Of a stretch of DNA of 64,000 nt, positions 1-9,868 are shown one piece after another. The notes beneath the pieces are model-generated. The model had not been told where the DNA came from. It ran no database searches and was given only the letters and a program-made list of their open reading frames with translations. Within the stretch, counting starts at the first letter, position 1, and each line of letters starts with the position of its first letter. Source of the DNA: Peteryoungia algae. Lineage in GTDB: Bacteria; Pseudomonadota; Alphaproteobacteria; Rhizobiales; Rhizobiaceae. The stretch spans positions 2,832,001-2,896,000 of the forward strand of contig NZ_CP128477.1 of the NCBI RefSeq assembly GCF_030369675.1. Reading direction: 5' to 3'. Position numbers and translations under genes: made by a program.

Positions 1-1037
1 GTCATGCGGAGTGCATCTGGAAAACCATAGGACGAGACGGCGCGCAAGACGAAGCCGCGTTCTGTCAGGAAGCGATCGGCATCTGCGGCCCGCTTCCCGT
101 CCCGATCGGGGAAGTGGATCAGAAGAAAATTGGTGACCGAAGGCGTGACGTCGAGGCCGAGCGCGGTGAGTGCCTCGGAGACGCGTGCGCGCCAGACCTC
201 GTTGTGCTCGACGGCCTTTGCCACATGCGCCTGGTCGCGCATGGCGGCGGCACCGGCGAGGAGCGCCGGCGTGTTGATGTTGAACGGCCCACGCACCCGG
301 TTCATCGCATCGATGATGTCGGCAGCTCCAAAGATCCAACCGATGCGCAGAGCCGCAAGCCCGTAGACCTTGGCGAAGGTCCGGGTCATCACGACGTTGC
401 GGTTGGCAGAGACGAGTTCCACTCCGGCCTCGTAGTCATTGCGGCGGACATATTCGGCATAGGCTGCGTCAAGTACCAGGACCACATGCGATGGCAGGGC
501 CGCATGCAGCCGCTTGATGTCGGCATAGGGCACATAGGTGCCGGTCGGATTGCCGGGATTGGTGAGGAACACGATCTTCGTGCGCTCGGTAACGGCGGCC
601 AGGATCGCATCGACATCGACGCGCCGATCGTTTTCCTTGACCGTCACCGGTGTTCCACCGGCCGCCAGGATCTGGATCCGGTAGAGCAGGAATCCATGCT
701 CCGTGATGATGCCCTCGTCGCCCGGTCCAAGATAGATATTGGCAAGCAGGGCAAGCAATTCACCCGAACCATTGCCGCAGAGGATGTTGGCCGGGTTCAG
801 GCCATGGACCTCGGCGATCGCATCCCGGAGCATACGGGCCTGACCGTCGGGATAGATCTCGAGCGTTTCGGCAGCGATGCGGAAGGCATCCATGGCCTTC
901 GGGCTCGGGCCGACAGGCGTTTCATTGGACGACAGCTTGAAGACGCGCGCAACGCCGCCCGCATGGTCCTTGCCAGGAACATAAGCGGCGATTTCCATGA
1001 CCCCCGGACGGGGTACCGGCTTTATCGAGGCGTTCAT
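1..1037 (-). CDS. hisC: Histidinol-phosphate aminotransferase, 3' part cut by window edge
   Basis: PLP-dependent class I/II aminotransferase of histidine biosynthesis (imidazole-acetol phosphate plus glutamate to histidinol phosphate). About 345 of the usual ~365 residues are visible. The reading shows [13 protein letters not shown] near the N-terminus, LTNPGNPTG for the cofactor/substrate region, LDAAYAEY, and the PLP-lysine segment [17 protein letters not shown]. The ATG at 1037 is preferred because GGGA lies 9 nt upstream; an in-frame ATG at 1046 would add three residues. Related aromatic aminotransferases share this fold, but the motifs fit HisC best. It probably continues into another amino-acid gene outside the window. 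Confidence 0.92.
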   Translation of the reverse strand, partial: MNASIKPVPRPGVMEIAAYVPGKDHAGGVARVFKLSSNETPVGPSPKAMDAFRIAAETLEIYPDGQARMLRDAIAEVHGLNPANILCGNGSGELLALLANIYLGPGDEGIITEHGFLLYRIQILAAGGTPVTVKENDRRVDVDAILAAVTERTKIVFLTNPGNPTGTYVPYADIKRLHAALPSHVVLVLDAAYAEYVRRNDYEAGVELVSANRNVVMTRTFAKVYGLAALRIGWIFGAADIIDAMNRVRGPFNINTPALLAGAAAMRDQAHVAKAVEHNEVWRARVSEALTALGLDVTPSVTNFLLIHFPDRDGKRAADADRFLTERGFVLRAVSSYGFPDALRM

Positions 1038-1171
1038 GAGGCTCATTCCCGGCCGTCGGGCGGCAAGAGGCCACCCCTTCACTTGGGGCTTGGGATTACT
1101 TCGGAACGCAGCGTTTGTCGAGGCAGGCGAGCGCCGCAGCCTCTCGCGGTGACGAATGCAATGACAAAGGA

Positions 1172-1924
1172 TCAGACCAGAGGCAGCCGGTTGCGCGTCG
1201 TCGGCACACCCTGCGGCGCGAGAACGGGGGCGAAGACACGGCGCGAGGCACGCGAGGCGACCGGAAGCCCCTGATAGAGCCTTTTCTGAGCCTCGACCAC
1301 GATGACACCGGAAAAGGCAGGCCAGAGCACGCTGCCGAGACGCTCGAAACCGCGCCGAAGTCTCAAGATCGCCCGGATTTTCGACGGCGGGAAAAACAAG
1401 GCCTCCGCCGAGGCGCCGGGCGTGAAATTGGTTTCGCGCATGAGCGAGGTGAGCTGCCCGCGCGAATAGGGACGGCCCGAGCCGAAGGGCGTATGCTCCA
1501 TGCGGGCCCAGACGCCGCGACGATTGGGCACGACGATGACCAGGCGCCCGCCCGGCGCCAGCACCCGCCAGACCTCCTTCAGCGTCTCGCGCGGGTTCTC
1601 GGCAAATTCCAGCGAATGGACCATCAGCACGCGGTCGACGGAACTGTCCGGCAGCGGCAGCTCCTCATCGAAGACCAGCGCCGTGGCCGAGGGTTCGCCG
1701 ACCGGCCAGTTCACCGCGCCCTGCCCCGCCGGCATGAAGGCCATCGTGCGCTCGGTATCGGCACGGAAGCGATCGAGAAACGGACTGCAGTAGCCGAGGC
1801 CGACCAGCCGCTCCTGCGGCAGCCGTGCCCAGACCGACGACAACGCCTGCGCAATCGACTGCTCCGCAACCCGGCCGAGCATCGTATAATAAAACTGCCT
1901 TAGATCGACGATATCGACATGCAT
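1172..1924 (-). CDS. Class I SAM-dependent methyltransferase
   Basis: A 250-residue protein with a Methyltransf_11-like core. A glycine-containing segment ([10 protein letters not shown], about residues 40-50) takes the place of the SAM-binding loop. It is followed by [19 protein letters not shown] and [20 protein letters not shown], the usual motif I-post/motif II pattern. The canonical GxGxG of motif I is degenerate. The substrate cannot be told from the sequence. It is divergent from gloB, with a 91-bp shared upstream region. Rhizobia commonly carry an ortholog beside the glyoxalase II gene, but no functional link is shown here. Confidence 0.82.
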   Translation of the reverse strand: MHVDIVDLRQFYYTMLGRVAEQSIAQALSSVWARLPQERLVGLGYCSPFLDRFRADTERTMAFMPAGQGAVNWPVGEPSATALVFDEELPLPDSSVDRVLMVHSLEFAENPRETLKEVWRVLAPGGRLVIVVPNRRGVWARMEHTPFGSGRPYSRGQLTSLMRETNFTPGASAEALFFPPSKIRAILRLRRGFERLGSVLWPAFSGVIVVEAQKRLYQGLPVASRASRRVFAPVLAPQGVPTTRNRLPLV

Positions 1925-2015
1925 GAACTTATTGTTAGCAGCCCATCATTGGACTTCAAGACGTGAGCAGGTACATTCGCTGCAAAGAGGTGGGACATAA
2001 AAAAGCGGGTCGACA

Positions 2016-2786
2016 ATGAAATCTCTGCAGATTGAAGTTTTCATCTGCCGAAGTGACAACTTCGGCGTACTTCTTCATTGCCCCGAGACGGGTGAGACGG
2101 CCTCGATCGACGCCCCGGAATTCGATCCGATCGTCAAGGCAGCCGAAAAACACGGCTGGACGATCACCCATATCTTCACCACGCATCATCATGGCGACCA
2201 TGTCGAAGCCAATTTGGCGCTGAAGGAAAAATACGGCTGCGAGATCATCGGCCCGCGCAACGAGGCTGCTGCGATCCCCGGTATCGACCGAACCGTCGGC
2301 GATGGCGACGAGTTCACCTTCGGCAAGCGACCGGTGCGCGTGATCGAGACGCCGGGCCACACGGCAGGCCACATCTGCTTTCACCTGCCCGACGACATGC
2401 TGCTCTTTGCTGCCGATACGCTGTTTGCGCTCGGATGCGGGCGGCTTTTCGAACGCTCGGCGCTCGACATGTGGCACTCGCTGCAGAAGCTCGCCGCACT
2501 GCCAGACGAAACGATCGTCTATTTCGGCCATGAATACACGCTCTCGAATGCACGTTTTGCGGTGACCATCGATCCGGAAAACACCCGGCTGAGATCCCGC
2601 GCAGAACTGATCGAGATGCAGCGCAAGCGCGGCGATTTCACCGTTCCGACGACGATCGGCCTCGAGAAGGAGACCAACCCCTTCCTGCGCGCCGGCGACC
2701 CGGATGTGCGCAGGACGCTCGGCATGGAAGACGCGACAAACGACGAGGTCTTCGCCGATATCCGCAAGCGCAAGGACACGTTTTGA
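2016..2786 (+). CDS. gloB: Hydroxyacylglutathione hydrolase (glyoxalase II)
   Basis: Metallo-beta-lactamase-fold enzyme that hydrolyses S-D-lactoylglutathione to D-lactate and glutathione, the last step of methylglyoxal detoxification in the cytoplasm. The binuclear metal site is complete: THHHGDH at about residues 56-62, [13 protein letters not shown] around 112-124, [15 protein letters not shown], and YFGHEYT near 170. The 256-residue length matches the family, and the C-terminal region ([10 protein letters not shown]) is the glyoxalase II substrate-binding helix domain. The start has good reading quality from residue 1. The stop codon overlaps the next start in a TGATG arrangement, so the following cupin gene is probably co-translated. 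Confidence 0.95.
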   Translation: MKSLQIEVFICRSDNFGVLLHCPETGETASIDAPEFDPIVKAAEKHGWTITHIFTTHHHGDHVEANLALKEKYGCEIIGPRNEAAAIPGIDRTVGDGDEFTFGKRPVRVIETPGHTAGHICFHLPDDMLLFAADTLFALGCGRLFERSALDMWHSLQKLAALPDETIVYFGHEYTLSNARFAVTIDPENTRLRSRAELIEMQRKRGDFTVPTTIGLEKETNPFLRAGDPDVRRTLGMEDATNDEVFADIRKRKDTF

Positions 2787-3208
2787 TGCAGCCAGCTGAC
2801 ATCATCGAAACCCTCGGCATGCAGCGCCATCCCGAGGGGGGCTGGTATGTGGAAACCTGGCGCGACGCAAATGGCGGACCGCGGGGGCATTCGACGGCGA
2901 TCTACTACCTCCTTCAGGCCGGCGAGCGATCGCACTGGCACAAGGTGAAGGATGCGGCCGAGGCCTGGCACTACTATGCCGGTGCGCCGCTCGCACTTCA
3001 TCGCTCGAAGGATGGGGTCACACAGGAAACCGTGGTGCTTGGCCTGGACTTTGCCGCAGGTCAGCGCCCCCAGGCGATCATCGCGGCGGATGAATGGCAG
3101 TCCGCCGAGAGTCTGGGCGCCTTCACCCTCGTCGGCTGCACGGTCGCACCCGGCTTCGACTTCTCCGTCTTCGAAATGGCCCCGCCTGGATGGGCCCCTG
3201 GCCCCTAG
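2786..3208 (+). CDS. Cupin family protein (DUF985 / cupin_5)
   Basis: A 140-residue beta-barrel cupin. Visible family features are HPEGGWYVETW near the N-terminus, STAIYYLLQAGERSHWHKV (putative metal-ligand region), AEAWHYYAGAPL, and a C-terminal GCTVAPGFDFSVFEMA. DUF985 proteins are of uncertain function; some are described as sugar-isomerase-like cupins. I chose the ATG at 2786, which overlaps the gloB stop (TGATG). A TTG at 2783 would add one residue. The coupling to gloB suggests co-expression, but a role in aldehyde detoxification is only inference. Confidence 0.83.
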   Translation: MQPADIIETLGMQRHPEGGWYVETWRDANGGPRGHSTAIYYLLQAGERSHWHKVKDAAEAWHYYAGAPLALHRSKDGVTQETVVLGLDFAAGQRPQAIIAADEWQSAESLGAFTLVGCTVAPGFDFSVFEMAPPGWAPGP

Positions 3209-3217
3209 TTTCTCCGG

Positions 3218-3859
3218 TCAGTAGATGGACAGCGTAAGCGTCAGGACCACTTGCGCCGCATAATAGGTCACCCAGACAATATAGGCAGCGACACCATCCA
3301 TCGGATGGTCGGGTCCGAACCAGTATTTCCGCATCGTCAGGATGAGATCGGACAGCATGAAGAGGCTGGCGCCGACGAAGACGAGCGGGTTCTGGAGACC
3401 AAGGGTCAGCCAGACAAACGCCATGAAAAGCAGGATATAGAGGCCAATCGGAAGCGCAAGCCGCCCGGCCGGTTTCCAGATGCGCACGAGGACGCCGAGT
3501 GTGAGGACAGCGATGAGGCCGCCTGCAACGACGCGCCAGAGCGCAGCGAAAGCGATCGACGGATCGGCGATGGAAATCAGAAGCAGGACATAGGCAACAT
3601 GTGCGAGCAGGAAGGCTGCGACACCGCCGATAAAGGCACGTTCACCGTCGAAGGCAAGCGATAGATCGCCAAGCGCCCCGAGTGCCAGCGCGGCCACCAG
3701 CAAGGGTGGGGCGTCGATCGCAAAGGCGTAGAGCGCGAGCAGAAGGACCGGCAGCGTCTTCCACACGGCCCGCAAGACGGTCTTGTCCCGCGGCAGGATC
3801 CAGAGATAGCCACTGCCGAGCGCGATCGAGAGCCAGAGAATACTGGTCGCACTTGCCAT
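3218..3859 (-). CDS. YhhN family membrane protein (lysoplasmalogenase-like)
   Basis: A 213-residue polytopic inner-membrane protein with about seven to eight hydrophobic segments, matching the YhhN/TMEM86 family. The conserved acidic motif LGALGDLSLAF occurs near residue 82 and FMLSDLILTMRKY near residue 168. Members of this family in animals (TMEM86B) are lysoplasmalogenases; the bacterial role is poorly known. It is convergent with the upstream cupin gene (9-bp gap) and follows the DMT exporter gene on the same strand, 11 bp apart, so the two are probably one transcript. Confidence 0.8.
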   Translation of the reverse strand: MASATSILWLSIALGSGYLWILPRDKTVLRAVWKTLPVLLLALYAFAIDAPPLLVAALALGALGDLSLAFDGERAFIGGVAAFLLAHVAYVLLLISIADPSIAFAALWRVVAGGLIAVLTLGVLVRIWKPAGRLALPIGLYILLFMAFVWLTLGLQNPLVFVGASLFMLSDLILTMRKYWFGPDHPMDGVAAYIVWVTYYAAQVVLTLTLSIY

Positions 3860-3870
3860 TCAGCCCTCCG

Positions 3871-4749
3871 TCAGGTTGCCCGTTCCCTTTTCCGGAAGAC
3901 CATATCGCGAGCGGCAAGCATGGCGCCACCGGTGATCAGCAGGCAGGCCAGGCCAATATTGACACTGAGTTCGCCGAAACCGGACAGGATCAGGATCAGC
4001 GTGGAAAAGAGCGGCGCGGCATAGCTGGATGCGCCGAGGATCTGGATGTCGCCGTTCTTCACGCCATAGTCCCAGACATAGAAGGCCAGTCCGACGGGAA
4101 AGAGGCCAAGCCCGACCACGGCGGCCCATTGTGCCAGATCATCCGGCCAGACGGTGGTTTCGAGGACGAGATGGCAAGCGAGGGAGAGGAGGGATGTGGC
4201 CAGGCACAAGCCGGTCACCACGTCCGTGGAGACCTTCTCGAACTTGCGGCTGATGAGCGAATAGGCGGCCCAGGTGAAGGCGCAGAGAAAGGCGGTGAAA
4301 TAGCCGAGGCTATAGGCCGGATCAAAGGCAAAGCCGTTCTTGCCGACGATCAGCGCGGTGCCGACAAGACCGCAGAGCGCTCCGACAATGTGGTGCCAGC
4401 CGAGCTTTTCGCCCGGCAGGAATGCCGAGCCGACGACGATCAGGAGCGGCCAGAGATAGGCAATAAGCCCGGCCTCGACGGCCGGCGCGTTCCGAAGCGC
4501 AGTAAAATAGAAGAAATGATAGCCGAAGAGGCCACCGACGCCGGCGAGCCAGACCTTCGGCGACTGGCGAAGTCCCTTCAGGCGCGCAGGCTGGGCGATG
4601 AAGAGCAGAATGCCCGGCAGGCTGCCGATGGCAAAAGTGATGGCCGAAAGCTGGAAGGGCGGCATGGTGCCGGAGGCAGCCGTCATGAGGGCGAGGAAGG
4701 ACCACATCAGGATCGCCGTGAACCCGATGAGCGTTGCCTTGGTCTTCAT
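3871..4749 (-). CDS. DMT-family exporter, YddG-like
   Basis: A 292-residue transporter with ten predicted membrane helices arranged as two EamA repeats. The opening MWSFLALMTAASGTMPPFQL and the central GVGGLFGYHFFYFTALRNAP resemble the YddG subgroup, which exports aromatic amino acids and related compounds in enterobacteria. LIAYLWPLLIVVGSAFLPGE closes the first repeat, and the second repeat begins around residue 148. It lies upstream of the YhhN gene on the same strand. The substrate cannot be assigned from sequence. Confidence 0.87.
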   Translation of the reverse strand: MKTKATLIGFTAILMWSFLALMTAASGTMPPFQLSAITFAIGSLPGILLFIAQPARLKGLRQSPKVWLAGVGGLFGYHFFYFTALRNAPAVEAGLIAYLWPLLIVVGSAFLPGEKLGWHHIVGALCGLVGTALIVGKNGFAFDPAYSLGYFTAFLCAFTWAAYSLISRKFEKVSTDVVTGLCLATSLLSLACHLVLETTVWPDDLAQWAAVVGLGLFPVGLAFYVWDYGVKNGDIQILGASSYAAPLFSTLILILSGFGELSVNIGLACLLITGGAMLAARDMVFRKRERAT

Positions 4750-4784
4750 GAAGTCTCCCTGAGGCGGGGCTCGCCCGCTGCACT

Positions 4785-5546
4785 CTAGCCGTCGAATTTC
4801 TCTGCGGTCACATGCACCGTCCCGTAACGCGTCGGGATCTTCGCATAGACGGGAGCATATAGCTTCAGCGTCGCCGTCTTGGCAAACCAGATCTCCATGC
4901 CGGTGACCGACTTCAGGTATTCGATGTCCTTGCGTCCCTTGCGATAGCCGGACTTCGGCACATAGCGGACCGAGCAGACGATCGCCTCACCCTTCGCGCT
5001 ACCGGCCGTAAACCTGGACAAGCGGTTCGGTGACAGGACGAGATCCATGCGGCTCTCTCCGTCATAGACCGGCAGGGTCTGCCCGCAGACATCCGCATCG
5101 CCGGGGATCAGCAGTGCCCCGATCGGATCCAGCACCGCCTTGAGGTCGGAGGCCTTCACAGGCACCCAGGAGCCCGGCTTGGGGCGCTCGGGCTTGACGC
5201 GGGTCTCCACGACATTGCCGCCTGAAAACAGGACTTCATAGGTGCTCGCCCGCTTCCCACTCTTGTAATCCAGCGCATAACGCCGGGGCAGCATTCGCCC
5301 ACCGATCATCGTACCGCTGACCGTGCTTTTGGCGGCGACCTCGCGGACAATGTCGACGAGCCCGGAAGAGTGGAACTGGCCGGAAATCGTGTAGCGATCG
5401 GAGACCACTTCCGTCTGGAAAGTCATGCGCGCAATGGGCAGGATGCCCAGCGCCACGCTGTAGCTGGTGTGGTATCGATAATCTTCGGCACCGGCGCCCG
5501 CAGGCATCAGGGCGAGGAAGGCAAGGGAAAGGCCGATGAAACGCAA
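4785..5546 (-). CDS. Exported DUF3108 domain protein
   Basis: A secreted or periplasmic protein of about 253 residues with the DUF3108 beta-rich domain (YSVALGILPIARMTFQTEV near the N-terminus, then YALDYKSGKRASTYEV and KVKPERPKPGSW-like stretches). Function unknown. The frame is open from 5717, but the upstream part reads as non-coding. A TTG at 5546 preceded by GGAG with 8-nt spacing gives a clean signal peptide (RFIGLSLAFLALMPAGAGA, cleavage before EDYRY), so I place the start there. A run of nine C residues on the coding strand lies 17-25 nt upstream. Divergent from rpmB. Confidence 0.76.
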   Translation of the reverse strand: MRFIGLSLAFLALMPAGAGAEDYRYHTSYSVALGILPIARMTFQTEVVSDRYTISGQFHSSGLVDIVREVAAKSTVSGTMIGGRMLPRRYALDYKSGKRASTYEVLFSGGNVVETRVKPERPKPGSWVPVKASDLKAVLDPIGALLIPGDADVCGQTLPVYDGESRMDLVLSPNRLSRFTAGSAKGEAIVCSVRYVPKSGYRKGRKDIEYLKSVTGMEIWFAKTATLKLYAPVYAKIPTRYGTVHVTAEKFDG

Positions 5547-5673
5547 GGCGCCATCTCCATTTGGGGGGGGGCAGAGCCGGAATGCCGGCGCAATCGAGCA
5601 TGCATACTTGCCACGGACTGTGGCAAGAAAATATCCGAGAGATCGACCGGAGCCGGAAAATCCAAGGTTTGGC

Positions 5674-5702
5674 TTGACGCGCCGGTTCTCACTGACTATA
5701 GA
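5674..5702 (+). promoter_or_regulatory. Sigma70-type promoter for rpmB
   Basis: TTGACG at 5674-5679, a 17-bp spacer, then TATAGA at 5697-5702. This is close to the alphaproteobacterial housekeeping consensus, points at rpmB, and leaves a leader of about 85 nt. The leader also contains a GC-rich GCCGGC...GCCGG hairpin. Confidence 0.7.
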
Positions 5703-5792
5703 ACCGCAACTTTCCAATCAGACGCTGTTGGATTGCCTCGCCGGCATTTGGCCGGAAGCGATGCGATAGCCTAGAAAAACAATAGGTGTACC

Positions 5793-6083
5793 ATGTCCCG
5801 CAGTTGCGAATTGACCGGCAAGGGCGTCCAGTCGGGCAACAATGTAAGCCACGCGAACAACAAGACCAGGCGCCGGTTCCTGCCGAACCTGTGCGACGTC
5901 ACGTTGATCTCGGATGCTCTGAACCAGCGCTTCCGCCTGCGCGTTTCGGCTGCCGCCCTGCGCACCGTCGAACATCGCGGTGGCCTCGACGCATTCCTGC
6001 TCAAGGCTTCCGAAACCGATCTGAGCATGCGCGCTCGTCTGCTGCGTCGCCAGATCGTCAAGAAGACAGCTGAAGCCGCGTAA
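5793..6083 (+). CDS. rpmB: 50S ribosomal protein L28
   Basis: A 96-residue basic ribosomal protein of the large subunit. The N-terminal [20 protein letters not shown] and [13 protein letters not shown] are the L28 signature, followed by the rhizobial C-terminal extension [14 protein letters not shown]. Four Cys zinc-ribbon forms of L28 exist, but this one has only two Cys residues in the core. It is transcribed alone and is followed by a hairpin and the VUT transporter gene. Confidence 0.97.
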   Translation: MSRSCELTGKGVQSGNNVSHANNKTRRRFLPNLCDVTLISDALNQRFRLRVSAAALRTVEHRGGLDAFLLKASETDLSMRARLLRRQIVKKTAEAA

Positions 6084-6107
6084 TTACGCCATTCGGCCAG
6101 ATTTTCG

Positions 6108-6140
6108 AAAGGCTTGACCGGATCGCCGGGCAAGCCTTTT
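6108..6140 (+). terminator. Hairpin after rpmB, likely terminator
   Basis: AAAGGCTTG at 6108-6116 pairs with CAAGCCTTT at 6131-6139, with an inner CCGG/CCGG pairing. It is followed by a T-rich stretch (TTTTCGTTTT), consistent with intrinsic termination of rpmB. Confidence 0.6.
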
Positions 6141-6208
6141 CGTTTTGGGTGAACATGCACGGCAGAAAGCCCGGCACGCGCACCAGACCAACATCCCTGT
6201 CCCTCCAA

Positions 6209-6238
6209 CTGGTGGCATCACCCAGGATAAAAAAATGC
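6209..6238 (+). promoter_or_regulatory. Candidate preQ1-I-like riboswitch overlapping a start codon
   Basis: The RNA can fold as a small H-type pseudoknot. P1 is CUGG 6209-6212 with CCAG 6222-6225. The loop is 6213-6221. The A-rich tail (GAUAAAAAA, 6226-6234) resembles the preQ1-I tail. P2 is loop GCAU 6215-6218 with AUGC 6235-6238, so P2 would mask the start codon itself. A C follows the P2 5' strand, as does the ligand-pairing C in known members. The 9-nt loop is shorter than usual. The downstream gene imports queuosine precursors, which fits the ligand. Confidence 0.42.
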
Positions 6239-6873
6239 TGAACAAGCGCTATTTCATTTTCTACAGCCTGCTGATGACGGCCGTCGTGGTCGCCTCGAAC
6301 TTCCTCGTCCAGCACCCGGTCAACGGTGTCCTGGCCGGCATCAATCTCGCCGATCTCCTGACCTTCGGCGCTTTCACCTATCCCATCGCATTTCTCGTCA
6401 CCGACCTGACCAACCGTCAGTTCGGACCGCAGGCGGCACGCCGCGTGGTCCTCGTTGGCTTCATCGCCGGCGTTCTCCTGTCGATCCTGCTCGCCACGCC
6501 GCGCATTGCGGTTGCCTCGGGCACAGCTTTCCTGGTCGGCCAGTTGCTCGACATTTCGGTCTTCAACAGGCTTCGCCAGAAGTCCTGGTGGAAGGCGCCG
6601 CTGATGGGTTCGCTGATCGGTTCCGTGCTCGACACGGTCATCTTCTTCTCGCTCTCCTTCGCGCCGGCCTTCGGCTTCATCGGGCCGAACGACGAATTCG
6701 CCATCGCTGCGGCCCCGATCCTCGGCGTCATGGCTTCGGAAGCACCGCGCTGGATCTCCTGGGCGATCGCCGACTTCGGCGTGAAGATGCTGATCGGCGT
6801 GATCATGCTCCTGCCCTATGGCGCCCTGATGAGCGTCGTGCGCCCCATGCCGACGGCTTCGCGCCCGACCTGA
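6235..6873 (+). CDS. VUT-family queuosine precursor transporter (YhhQ/COG1738)
   Basis: A 212-residue inner-membrane protein with about six helices, of the vitamin-uptake-like YhhQ family, which imports preQ0/preQ1 for queuosine tRNA modification. Family features are YFIFYSLLMTAVVVASNFL, FGAFTYPIAFLVTDLTNRQFG (the conserved TDLxNxxFG motif), VGQLLDISVFNRLR and ISWAIADFGVKMLIG. The frame is open from 6145, but the ATG at 6235 is the natural start: AGGA lies 7 nt upstream and the protein begins with the first helix. The leader may be a preQ1-type switch. An intrinsic terminator follows. Confidence 0.9.
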   Translation: MLNKRYFIFYSLLMTAVVVASNFLVQHPVNGVLAGINLADLLTFGAFTYPIAFLVTDLTNRQFGPQAARRVVLVGFIAGVLLSILLATPRIAVASGTAFLVGQLLDISVFNRLRQKSWWKAPLMGSLIGSVLDTVIFFSLSFAPAFGFIGPNDEFAIAAAPILGVMASEAPRWISWAIADFGVKMLIGVIMLLPYGALMSVVRPMPTASRPT

Positions 6874-6897
6874 CGCGAGCACGAGCAACGCAATGAC

Positions 6898-6924
6898 ACA
6901 GCCCCGGGAGACCGGGGCTGTTTT
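6898..6924 (+). terminator. Intrinsic terminator after the VUT gene
   Basis: ACAGCCCCGG 6898-6907 and CCGGGGCTGT 6912-6921 form a 10-bp GC-rich stem followed by TTTT. Confidence 0.8.
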
Positions 6925-6945
6925 CATTTGTGAAATACGACGAAA

Positions 6946-7968
6946 TCAGTCCTGTGGCGCGAGCCGGAACTCGAGCATGAGCGTGCGCTGCAGGATCGAA
7001 TGGTTGTCGTCGGAGACGACGATCAGCCGGACGGATCCATCGGGCTCGGGGAGGACGTCGAGGCCTTCCATATTGTCGATCTGCGACCGGTAATTCGCCT
7101 CGAACAGGATCTCCCCGTCGACCACCGCGTCCGGGAGAATGCTGGCCGCCTCGATCCGCCGCAGGCGCATGCCGACACCGGTGGCGATCGAGAAGCGGCG
7201 CTCGAGGAGAAGAAGATCCCCGTCAGGCAGGTAGGCCGCGTCGGTAATCTCGAAGTCGTCGCGCGGCCGCACACGAAACTGACCGGCCCGTGGCCCGCCG
7301 AGGATGGCCGCGTAGATATTGCCGTTCTCGTCGAAACTCTTTTCCGTAATCGCCACCAGGGCACCCTCGATCGGGCTGCCCTTGGGCGCGATCACGAGAG
7401 ATTCGAACCCGCCATTGCTATGAAGGATGTCGAGGTCGAAGGGGAAAGCGAGCGGGGCAGACGGCAAAGCCTTGCCGAGATCGGCAAGAGGCGCATAGGT
7501 CACCACGCGATGCCGCTGCTCGAAGCCGACAAAGGCGCGGTCGCCATCCAGCGCAAGACTTTCGGCATCGACCAGGAACTTGCTCGCGCTTTCTCCCCCT
7601 GAAGCATCGAGAAGCGGCGCAAGGCGGACGGCTTCGAGCCCCGAGATACGGCCCTCGGCATTGCGTTGCAGACGGCCCTCGATCCAGTAGCCGGTGTCGA
7701 AGACCCCGAGGAAGGATTGCGCGTCGCGGAAGCGGATCGACGAAAACGCACCGAAGAGCGGCTCGGACGACGAAAGTTCGACACCACCTACGAAGGTGAG
7801 CCCCGGCGACAGCGTCGGGTTGCCTCCAAGCTCGGTGATCACGTCACCTTCGACCGTGATGGGAAGCATCTCGCCGGGCGGGATGATGGCGGGCGTGCAC
7901 GATGCGAGTGCGACAAGGACCGACAGGGCACATACACCACCCAGCATCCGTGCGGATCGCTCAGGCAC
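6946..7968 (-). CDS. Phytase-like esterase lipoprotein
   Basis: A protein of about 340 residues of the esterase-like activity of phytase family (a beta-propeller-like domain found in secreted proteins). Visible segments include [43 protein letters not shown] and [17 protein letters not shown]. The N-terminus carries a lipoprotein signal ([10 protein letters not shown]), so it is probably anchored in the envelope. The GTG at 7968 supplies Arg residues for the signal peptide and overlaps the cobT stop by 8 nt. ATGs at 7992 and 7947 are alternatives, and none has a strong ribosome-binding site. Enzymatic activity is not established for this group. Confidence 0.74.
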   Translation of the reverse strand: MPERSARMLGGVCALSVLVALASCTPAIIPPGEMLPITVEGDVITELGGNPTLSPGLTFVGGVELSSSEPLFGAFSSIRFRDAQSFLGVFDTGYWIEGRLQRNAEGRISGLEAVRLAPLLDASGGESASKFLVDAESLALDGDRAFVGFEQRHRVVTYAPLADLGKALPSAPLAFPFDLDILHSNGGFESLVIAPKGSPIEGALVAITEKSFDENGNIYAAILGGPRAGQFRVRPRDDFEITDAAYLPDGDLLLLERRFSIATGVGMRLRRIEAASILPDAVVDGEILFEANYRSQIDNMEGLDVLPEPDGSVRLIVVSDDNHSILQRTLMLEFRLAPQD

Positions 7969-9856
7969 GCAGGCGCGCCCGGCCTGAGCCACCGGAGGGT
8001 TTTTCCTCGAAGAGCGAGGCGAGCTGCTCCGTCATCGCGCCGGCCAGTTCATCGGCATCGACGATCGTGACGGCGCGGCGATAATACCGGGTGACGTCAT
8101 GGCCGATACCGATCGCCAGCAGTTCGACCGGAGACTTCGTCTCGATCTGTTCGATCACGGCGCGCAGATGCCGCTCGAGATAATTGCCGGGGTTCACCGA
8201 CAGCGTCGAATCATCGACCGGCGCACCATCGGAGATCATCATCAGGATCTTGCGCTGTTCGCGCCGACCGATCAGACGATTATGCGCCCACATCAATGCT
8301 TCGCCGTCGATATTCTCCTTGAGCAGGCCCTCGCGCATCATCAGCCCGAGATTGCGGCGCGACCGGCGCCAGGGGGCGTCAGCGGACTTGTAGATGATGT
8401 GGCGCAGGTCGTTGAGGCGTCCCGGCGCCGATGGCTTGCCGCCCGCCAGCCACTTTTCTCTGGACTGACCGCCCTTCCAGGCCTTGGTTGTAAAGCCGAG
8501 GATCTCGACCTTGACGCCGCAGCGCTCTAGCGTCCGCGCCAGAATATCGGCGCAGGAGGCGGCAACCGTGATCGGGCGACCGCGCATCGAGCCGGAATTG
8601 TCGATGACCAGCGTCACGACGGTGTCGCGGAACTTGGTGTCCTTCTCCTTCTTGAAGGAGAGCGGCTGCATCGGGTCGATGATCAGGCGCGTCAGGCGTG
8701 CCGGGTCGAGGTACCCCTCCTCGAGGTCGAAGTCCCAGGAGCGGTTCTGCTGCGCCATCAGGCGGCGCTGCAACCGGTTGGCAAGCCGGCCGACGGCACC
8801 CTGGAGATGCGCGAGCTGCTTGTCGAGGAAGGCGCGTAGCCGCTCAAGCTCGGCCTCGTCGCAGAGCTCCTCTGCCGTAATTTCCTCGTCGAAATCCTGG
8901 GTGAAGATCTTGTAGTCGACCTTCTCGTTGAAATCATCGAACGGGGTCGCCGGTCGGCGCATCTCGCCAGGCGTCTCGCTGTCGTCGTCGCCCTCGTCCG
9001 ACATTTCCTCTTCGGAGATCTCGGCGCCGTCCATCTCGCCATCGTCGAGCTGCTCCTGCGACGCTTCGCTCTCCTCCGCAGGCGCGGACTCCTGGCCTGC
9101 CTCTTCCTCGGCGCTTTCCTGGTCCTGCTCGCCGCTGCGCGGCTGCTCCTCGTCGGTGGACTGATCGTCTTCCCCCTGCTCCTCGTCATCACCGACGTCC
9201 TCGGCCATTTCCATGGACGACAGCATGTGGCGGATCACGCGGGAGAAGGCCTGCTGGTCTTCGATGACGGTGGAGAGATTGTCGAGGTCGGCGCCAGCCT
9301 TGTCCTCGATGAAGGGACGCCAGAGATCGAGCACCTTGCCTGCCGATTCAGGAGCCTTCTTCCCGGTCAGCTTTTCACGCACCAGCATGGCGACCGCTTC
9401 GCCGATCGGCGCGTCTTCCTGGCGGCTGATGGTCGAGAAATTCGCCTTGGCATATTTCTCGGTGTTCATAGACTGAATGTTGGAGGCGACGCCCGGCATG
9501 CGCAACGAACCGAGCGATTCCACGCGTGCTTGCTCGACCGCATCGAAGATGGCGCGCGCATCGGCACCCTGCGGCGCCATGCTGGCATGGACCTTCTGGT
9601 CGTGACAGGCGAGGCGTAGCGCCATCGAGTCACCGAGACCACGGGTCACGGCCAGTTCATGCGCGGTCGGACGCTTGGAGATTTCCGGCAGGCGGATGCG
9701 CTCGCCGGCGAGGCCCGGACGATCATTGGCGAAGGCGACCTCGACCTGCGGATCACCCGCGATCGACCGCACGCAACCGGTGATGGCACGGCGCAGCGGC
9801 TCGGTGTCCACTCCGCCGGTGGCCTTGGCCTTCGAATTGTCGCCGCGCCCTGCCAT
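7961..9856 (-). CDS. cobT: Cobaltochelatase subunit CobT
   Basis: A 631-residue subunit of the aerobic cobalt chelatase CobNST, which inserts Co2+ into hydrogenobyrinic acid a,c-diamide in vitamin B12 synthesis. The C-terminal von Willebrand A-type domain has an intact MIDAS start, DNSGSM at 419-424, with a second [12 protein letters not shown] segment. A very acidic linker (about residues 215-300, rich in Glu, Asp, Ser and Gln) is typical of CobT and magnesium-chelatase D subunits. It lies 12 bp downstream of cobS, which encodes its AAA+ partner. cobN is not in the window. Confidence 0.96.
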   Translation of the reverse strand: MAGRGDNSKAKATGGVDTEPLRRAITGCVRSIAGDPQVEVAFANDRPGLAGERIRLPEISKRPTAHELAVTRGLGDSMALRLACHDQKVHASMAPQGADARAIFDAVEQARVESLGSLRMPGVASNIQSMNTEKYAKANFSTISRQEDAPIGEAVAMLVREKLTGKKAPESAGKVLDLWRPFIEDKAGADLDNLSTVIEDQQAFSRVIRHMLSSMEMAEDVGDDEEQGEDDQSTDEEQPRSGEQDQESAEEEAGQESAPAEESEASQEQLDDGEMDGAEISEEEMSDEGDDDSETPGEMRRPATPFDDFNEKVDYKIFTQDFDEEITAEELCDEAELERLRAFLDKQLAHLQGAVGRLANRLQRRLMAQQNRSWDFDLEEGYLDPARLTRLIIDPMQPLSFKKEKDTKFRDTVVTLVIDNSGSMRGRPITVAASCADILARTLERCGVKVEILGFTTKAWKGGQSREKWLAGGKPSAPGRLNDLRHIIYKSADAPWRRSRRNLGLMMREGLLKENIDGEALMWAHNRLIGRREQRKILMMISDGAPVDDSTLSVNPGNYLERHLRAVIEQIETKSPVELLAIGIGHDVTRYYRRAVTIVDADELAGAMTEQLASLFEEKPSGGSGRARLRA

Positions 9857-9868
9857 GCTTCTCAGTCC

